The position numbers and the translations under genes were made by a program. Positions 59,398 through 64,000 of a stretch of DNA of 64,000 bases are shown in pieces. The notes beneath the pieces are model-generated. The model did no database searches. It was not told where the DNA came from and was given only the letters and a program-made list of their open reading frames with translations. This DNA is from Prosthecodimorpha hirschii (GTDB lineage: Bacteria > Pseudomonadota > Alphaproteobacteria > Rhizobiales > Ancalomicrobiaceae). The stretch spans positions 5,689,691 through 5,753,690 of the forward strand of contig NZ_LJYW01000001.1 in NCBI RefSeq assembly GCF_001305515.1, written 5' to 3'. How positions within the stretch are numbered: the stretch's first letter is position 1; each line of letters begins with the position of its first letter.

Positions 59398-60711
59398 TCA
59401 GCCGAAGACGAAGTCGATGATCAGCTTGATGTTCAGGGCGATGATCACGGCGGCAATCACCCCGGCGGCGACCGACAGCCACCGGGGCGCGACCAGGGCG
59501 CCCATCTTGGACCGGTCGGCGGTGAACATCACCAGCGGGACGACCGCGAAGGGGAGCTGCAGGCTGAGGATGACCTGACTGAGGATCAGGAGCTTGCCCG
59601 TCCCGGCCTCGCCATAGGCGATCGTGACGCCGGCCGCCGGCACGATGGCGAGCGATCGTGTGACGAAGCGGCGCAGCCATTGCGGCAACCGGATGCGCAG
59701 GAAGCCTTCCATCACGATCTGGCCGGCCAGCGTCGCGGTGACGGTCGAGTTGAGGCCGCAGCAGAGGAGCGCGATGGCGAACAGCGTCGGCGCCATGGCG
59801 CTGCCGAGGAGCGGCGCCAGCAGCGAATGCGCGTCGCCGAGCTCGGCCACCTCCTGGCGGCCCGTGGCGTGGAACGAGCCCGCGGCCAGGATCAGGATCG
59901 ATGCGTTGATGGTCAGCGCGAACATCAGCGCGACGGTGGAATCGAGCGTGATGTAGCGCAGCGCTTGCCGCTTCTCGGCCAGATCGTCGCCGAACTTGCG
60001 CGTGCCGACGATGCCCGAATGGAGATAGAGATTGTGCGGCATCACGGTCGCGCCGATGATGCCGAGCGCCAGATAGAGCATGTCCGGATCGGTCACGATG
60101 CGCGTCGTCGGCGCGAAGCCGCGGATGATGTCGCCGAGATTGGGCTGCACCATGGCGATCTGGATCGCAAAGCAGACCGCGATGATCCCGAGCAGGGCGA
60201 TGATGAAGGCTTCCACCCAGCGGAAGCCGAGCACCTGCAGATAGAGGATCAGGAACACGTCGAGGGCCGTCAGCACCACGCCGATTTCGAGCGGGATGCC
60301 GAACAGCAGATTGAGGCCGATCGCGGTGCCGATCACCTCGGCCAGGTCGGTGGCGCAGATGGCCAATTCGGCGAGCAGCCACAGCGGCCCGGATACCCAG
60401 CGCGGATAGGCGTCGCGGCAGGCCTGCGCAAGATCGCGTCCGGTGCCGACGGCGAGGCGCGCGCAGAGCGACTGCAGCACGATCGCCATGATGTTGGAGA
60501 GCAGCGCCACCGTCAGCAGCGCATAGCCGAACTTCGATCCGCCGGCGATCGATGTCGCCCAGTTGCCGGGGTCCATGTAGCCGACCGCGACCAGATAGCC
60601 GGGTCCGACGAAGGCGACGGCCCGCCGGAGGTTCGACCCCGTGTCCGGGACCGCGATGGTGCCATGCACCTCGATCAGCGACGGCGTTCCGCGCTCTTCT
60701 CTCCAGGCCAT
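59398..60711 (-). CDS. mntH: Nramp-family manganese transporter MntH
   Basis: A 437-residue proton-coupled divalent metal importer with eleven TM helices. The metal-binding TM1 motif is [20 protein letters not shown] and the TM6 motif is [18 protein letters not shown]. Also present is the consensus transport stretch [19 protein letters not shown]. It takes up Mn(II) and also Fe(II). AGAGAGA precedes ATG 60711. A Fur/Mur-like dyad lies 81-97 bp upstream, implying metal-dependent repression. Confidence 0.95.
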   Translation of the reverse strand: MAWREERGTPSLIEVHGTIAVPDTGSNLRRAVAFVGPGYLVAVGYMDPGNWATSIAGGSKFGYALLTVALLSNIMAIVLQSLCARLAVGTGRDLAQACRDAYPRWVSGPLWLLAELAICATDLAEVIGTAIGLNLLFGIPLEIGVVLTALDVFLILYLQVLGFRWVEAFIIALLGIIAVCFAIQIAMVQPNLGDIIRGFAPTTRIVTDPDMLYLALGIIGATVMPHNLYLHSGIVGTRKFGDDLAEKRQALRYITLDSTVALMFALTINASILILAAGSFHATGRQEVAELGDAHSLLAPLLGSAMAPTLFAIALLCCGLNSTVTATLAGQIVMEGFLRIRLPQWLRRFVTRSLAIVPAAGVTIAYGEAGTGKLLILSQVILSLQLPFAVVPLVMFTADRSKMGALVAPRWLSVAAGVIAAVIIALNIKLIIDFVFG

Positions 60712-60791
60712 GCTGTCTCTCTCTTCCGGATGTCGGCCGTCGCGGGGTGGCGAGGTTCGGCATGATGCGATGGGAAACGAGGCTAATGCAT

Positions 60792-60808
60792 TTGCAACTC
60801 ATTCGCAA
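60792..60808. promoter_or_regulatory. Fur-family (Mur/Fur) operator candidate upstream of mntH
   Basis: TTGCAACTCATTCGCAA is a 17-bp imperfect dyad with TTGC/GCAA arms inside an A/T-rich island, preceded by TGCATT. On the minus strand it reads TTGCGAATGAGTTGCAA, close to alphaproteobacterial Fur/Mur boxes. Rhizobial mntH genes are repressed by Mur, a Fur homologue. Confidence 0.55.
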
Positions 60809-61962
60809 TAAAATCTGCTACGGCATGAAAGTACCGCTTCGCAACGTCCGCAGGCAGCGGCGTCGCGATTGCCCTCCCGGCTCGGTGGACAGGGTGCCGC
60901 CGCCGTCTTTGTGACTGGCCTGCAACACCGTTTTTCAATGACTTGCCGGCTAGTGTCGACGCCTGCAAATGCCGCTATTCGGACACAAAGCGCCACGAGC
61001 GTGCCGGATGGAAATTCCGCATGGTGCGGGCGTTTTCTCCGGTGGCCGGTGCTGCCCGAAGGTCTTCCCCGCCGTCCACCCGGCTCGAAACGAGGCGGAT
61101 GCGACGGGGAGGCGGATCGGCGGCGCGGGACGGCCGGGGCGCGGCAGGCGGAAGACCGGTTGGCACGAGGCGTCGCAGAGCGGCCGTGCCGAGGGGGATC
61201 GGATGGGCGTGAATTCACCGCAGGCCGGCCGGGCGGGCGCCGGCAGGGCGGGGTTGCGAAGCCGTCGCATCATGGCCGAACGGGATCATCTCCGGTTTCG
61301 GACGGTGCGGGAGTGCGAATCGATCCGAACTCTTGGATTTCGACCGTCCGGCCGGGCGCCCGGCGCAATGCCGGGGAACGCCGGAGTCGTGGTCGGAGTC
61401 GTGGCCGGAGTCTTGATCGAGTTGTCGGAAGTCGTCGGTGCCGTCCCGGGCGGTGCCGCCGAGTCCCGGACCGGCCTTCTTCATGGCGAATGCGTGGCCG
61501 GGACCGGCCGTACTCTTGCCGAAAACCTCGGTCATGGTCCGGCCAATGAACTAGAGGACGTTGTTCGCCCCGCCGATCGGCCGCTCCCGCGATCGGGCGT
61601 CATGTCCGGCCTTGCAGGCATCCCTGCTTCGATGAACGCGGTCCTTGCGGCCGCGCGGAGAGGGTTCGCGTGCGATGCGGGCCGGAGATCGCGCTTCGAT
61701 GCGGCAGGGCTGGCGGCGGTTTCGGACCGGTCTCGCTCCGGCTTGCCGGTCGAACGCCGGCATGCCGGCGGACGCGGCAGGATCGGGCAGGCTGCCGGCA
61801 CGGCCCAGGGCCTGCCGGTGCTGGACGGAATGACGACCGCGGGACGCGGAATGGGGTCCGACGCGGGCCGGGTTTCGGTTCGGCCGGACGATACGGCGCG
61901 ACTTGGGGCGGCGCGACACGGGGCGGCGACGTTTCCCGGCGGAAAGGGTGAAGCGATCTGTT
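60809..61962. other. 1.15-kb region with no convincing gene
   Basis: Open frames on both strands here are Arg/Gly/Ala-rich and look like GC-driven artefacts. A short degenerate repeat of the type GGAGTCGTGGCC occurs three times near 61383-61416. The exoR promoter should lie near the right end, but no hexamers stand out. Confidence 0.5.
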
Positions 61963-62790
61963 ATGCGGACGTGTGAGTTTCTTCGCATAGCGAGCCTGTC
62001 GGCGGTCGTTCTGGCCGGCGGCGTTCTCTCGCCTGTCTCGGGCGCGGCGGCGCTCGACCCGAGCACCACCGCGCGCCCGCCGGAGACCTCGCCGGACGAA
62101 GCCTTCAACGCGGGGCGCCGGCTCTATTACCAGGGCAAGAAGGCGGCGGCGGTCTCGGAACTGCAGCGGGCCGGCGAGCGCGGCCATCCGGGTGCGCTCT
62201 ACCTTCTCGGCCGCATCTATCGCAACGGCGAGGGCGTGCCGCCGAACGACCTGAAGGCGTTCCAGATCTTCAGCCAGATCGCCAACAGCCACGCCGAGGA
62301 CATGCCGGGATCGCCGGCGGCGCCCTTCGTGGCCAGTGCCTTCGTGGCGCTCGGCTCCTACTACATGACCGGGATCGAGGATTCGTCGATCAAGCCGGAT
62401 GTCGGCAAGGCGCGCGAGATCTTCACCTATGCGGCGTCGTTCTTCGGCGATGCCGATGCCCAGTACAATCTCGGCCGTCTCTATCTCGACGCCGCCGGTC
62501 CGGATCGCGATCCGAAGCAGGCGGCCCGCTGGCTGAAGCTCGCCGCCCGCAAGGGCCATCCCGGCGCCATGGCGATGCTCGGCCAGATGCTGTTTTCCGG
62601 CGACATCGACATGCCGCGCCGCTCGGTGCAGGGGCTGATGTGGCTGACCATCGCCCGGGCCCGCGCCCAGTCGGGAACCGACGAGTGGATCCGCGACGCC
62701 CAGGAGCAGGCCTTCTCGGTCGCGAGCGAACCGGAACGGCGGCAGGCGGTGCAGCTGGCGCAGGATTGGATCGCCAAGAACGGCAACTGA
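61963..62790 (+). CDS. exoR: ExoR-like periplasmic Sel1-repeat regulator
   Basis: A 275-residue exported Sel1/TPR-like protein with the length and layout of Sinorhizobium ExoR (268 residues). ExoR is the periplasmic inhibitor of the ExoS-ChvI two-component system controlling exopolysaccharide, motility and stress. The signal peptide is ~1-30; Sel1-type repeats are DEAFNAGRRLYYQGKKAAAV, HPGALYLLGRIYRNGEGVPP, ADAQYNLGRLYLDAAGPDRD and HPGAMAMLGQMLFSGD. The end MWLTIARARA...WIRDAQEQAF fits the family. GGAAAGGGTGAAG lies upstream of ATG 61963. exoS/chvI are not in the window. Confidence 0.9.
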   Translation: MRTCEFLRIASLSAVVLAGGVLSPVSGAAALDPSTTARPPETSPDEAFNAGRRLYYQGKKAAAVSELQRAGERGHPGALYLLGRIYRNGEGVPPNDLKAFQIFSQIANSHAEDMPGSPAAPFVASAFVALGSYYMTGIEDSSIKPDVGKAREIFTYAASFFGDADAQYNLGRLYLDAAGPDRDPKQAARWLKLAARKGHPGAMAMLGQMLFSGDIDMPRRSVQGLMWLTIARARAQSGTDEWIRDAQEQAFSVASEPERRQAVQLAQDWIAKNGN

Positions 62791-62867
62791 TACCGACGGT
62801 CACGGAATGATCGTCGGTATCCGATCCGCGGATTTCTCATGTCTCCGACGCATATGAGAAATTCGCG
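62789..62867. repeat. pair of hairpins immediately after exoR
   Basis: Hairpin 1: GATACCGACG (62789-62798) with CGTCGGTATC (62812-62821), starting in the stop codon. Hairpin 2: 62827-62840 with 62854-62867, core ATTTCTCAT/ATGAGAAAT, 14 bp with one G-U pair. There is no T-tract. The pair looks like an interspersed palindromic element and may also end the transcript. From 62868 to 63079 nothing else is recognised. Confidence 0.75.
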
Positions 62868-63079
62868 TTACTTCAACGGCCCGATGCGTCGGCATCCCGG
62901 GCCGTTGGCATGAGCGGGGGAGGGCGACCGCGAGCGGCCTGCCGCCACGCCGCCTGAGCCCGGCTGCCGTGATGGCGAGGCCACCCGTCGTCCGTTCCGT
63001 CTTCGGTCGACCGCCGTCCGCCGCCAAGTCGTCGCCGTCCGAGGCCGGATCCCCGGCCACCAGACGTAGACTCCACCCA

Positions 63080-63129
63080 CCGCGCCGGCTCGAACGACCG
63101 CGCCGGCTCGAACGACCGCGCGGGCTCTA
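63080..63129. repeat. 18-bp tandem repeat reaching the trpE stop codon
   Basis: CCGCGCCGGCTCGAACGA occurs at 63080 and 63098; a third partial copy from 63116 runs into the complement of the trpE stop codon (63127-63129). Confidence 0.8.
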
Positions 63130-64000
63130 TTGGCCGCGGCCGGCGCTGCTGGCGAAGCGGACGGCCTCCTCGGCGGCCCGGAACAGGGCCTTGGCCTTGT
63201 TGACGCATTCCTGGTTCTCGGAGGTCGGAACCGAATCGGCGACGATCCCGGCGCCGGCCTGTGCGTACATGACGCCGTCCTTGACCACCGCCGTGCGCAG
63301 GCAGATGCAGGTATCCATCGCGCCGTCGGCCGAGAAGTAGCCGACGCAGCCGGCATAGAGCCCGCGCTTCTCCTTCTCCAGTTCGTCGATGATCTCCATG
63401 GCGCGCACCTTCGGGGCGCCGGAGACCGTGCCGGCCGGGAAGCCGGCGGCGAGCGCGTCGAGCACGTCGTTGGACGGGTCGAGCCGACCGGTCACGTTCG
63501 AGACGATGTGCATGACGTGGCTATAATATTCCAGGAAGAAGCGGTCGGTCACCTTGACGCTGCCGATCTCCGCGACCCGGCCGACATCGTTGCGCCCGAG
63601 GTCGAGCAGCATCAGGTGCTCGCTGAGTTCCTTCGGATCGGCGAGCAGTTCCGCACCGAGCGCCTTGTCCTCCTCGGGCGTGCGCCCGCGCGGCCGCGTG
63701 CCGGCGATCGGGCGGATGGTCACGTCGCCGTCGCGCACCCGCACCAGGATCTCGGGCGACGACCCGGCCACCGCGAAGCTGCCGAAATCGAGGAAATACA
63801 GGAACGGCGCCGGATTGACGCGGCGCAGGGCCCGGTAGAGCGCGAAGGGCGGCAGCGCGAAGGGCGCCGAGAAGCGCTGCGACAGCACGACCTGAAAGAT
63901 GTCGCCGGCGCGGATATAGTCCTTCGCCTTGGCGACCATGCCGAGATAGTCGGCCTCGGAGGTGTTCGAGACCATCGGCACGTCGAGGGCCACATCGCCG
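63127..64000 (-). CDS. trpE: anthranilate synthase component I, 3' part (truncated by window edge)
   Basis: The C-terminal ~290 residues of TrpE, which makes anthranilate from chorismate with glutamine-derived ammonia (TrpG partner). Chorismate-binding motifs are complete: GDIFQVVLSQRF, FLDFGSFAVAGSSPEILVRV, IRPIAGTRPRGRTPEED, LGRNDVGRVAEIGSV, YYSHVMHIVSNVTGRL, FPAGTVSGAPKVRAMEIIDELE and QAGAGIVADSVPTSENQE. The frame continues past base 64000, so the start is outside. Whether it is a fused TrpEG cannot be excluded for the N-terminus, but no glutaminase domain follows at this end. Confidence 0.95.
   Translation of the reverse strand, partial: GDVALDVPMVSNTSEADYLGMVAKAKDYIRAGDIFQVVLSQRFSAPFALPPFALYRALRRVNPAPFLYFLDFGSFAVAGSSPEILVRVRDGDVTIRPIAGTRPRGRTPEEDKALGAELLADPKELSEHLMLLDLGRNDVGRVAEIGSVKVTDRFFLEYYSHVMHIVSNVTGRLDPSNDVLDALAAGFPAGTVSGAPKVRAMEIIDELEKEKRGLYAGCVGYFSADGAMDTCICLRTAVVKDGVMYAQAGAGIVADSVPTSENQECVNKAKALFRAAEEAVRFASSAGRGQ

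Noticed and set aside
60969-61976. Open frame of 335 codons upstream of exoR
   Set aside because: Arg/Gly/Ala-rich with no domain or ribosome binding site, overlapping the exoR start region and another frame of the same quality on the minus strand.

Overview
The window is a GC-rich chromosomal segment of an alphaproteobacterium, most likely Hyphomicrobiales (Rhizobiales). The evidence is ExoR, TrmFO, PuuE, NtrY/NtrX, a short Hfq overlapping HflX, a zf-CHCC protein, a LexA operator of the direct-repeat type GAAC-N7-GAAC, and an Irr-type iron control element. No phage, transposase or CRISPR was seen. I cannot place it below order level. The first ~350 bases are clearly more AT-rich than the rest.

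Layout. 0.2-12.5 kb is a group-2/ABC-type capsular polysaccharide locus: pyruvyltransferase-like protein, then after three unrelated genes kpsT-kpsE-kpsD-kpsS-SDR-kpsC-kpsS2. No KpsM permease is present. 12.6-16.2 kb has a quinone oxidoreductase, trmFO and a secreted protein with a transglutaminase-like Cys/His/Asp pattern. 16.8-18.6 kb has a beta-barrel protein followed by the most interesting element of the window: four consecutive stem-loops whose loops all carry UCCUCCC on the minus strand. They resemble the anti-Shine-Dalgarno 'cuckoo'/CcsR (alpha-r14) small RNAs. 18.6-22.6 kb holds divergent uvrA and ssb with a perfect LexA box between them. 22.8-29.8 kb holds a DUF2306 protein, a HutC-like regulator, a cluster of long palindromes, tRNA-Leu(UAA), a VWA protein, gpt, cinA, a flavin monooxygenase and the zf-CHCC protein.

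29.9-39.7 kb appears to be an iron-handling region. Two large paralogous periplasmic proteins of unknown function are divided by an Irr-like box from an operon encoding imelysin, multicopper oxidase, di-heme oxidoreductase, a second imelysin and a DUF1513 propeller. 39.8-48.2 kb carries parE, a miniature heme-copper-oxidase-like protein, an acyltransferase, a TerC protein, an esterase, a ring-cleaving dioxygenase and a LysE exporter. 48.4-53.0 kb is ntrY-ntrX-dat. These face hflX-hfq (56.0-57.8 kb) across GNAT, eno and queF, so an arrangement that is usually co-directional is inverted here. 58.2-64 kb has a SPOR-like membrane protein, mntH with a Fur/Mur-like operator, a 1.2-kb stretch with no convincing gene, exoR, and the 3' part of trpE running off the right edge.

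Recurring non-coding features are minisatellite-like tandem repeats of about 12-18 bp at gene ends (uvrA, ssb, dat, queF and trpE 3' sides; ntrY start) and several long hairpin repeats. Functional links that can be read from the window: capsule export genes together with the exopolysaccharide regulator ExoR; iron (Irr box operon) and manganese (mntH) uptake; SOS control of uvrA/ssb; and post-transcriptional control by Hfq and the putative anti-SD RNA array.
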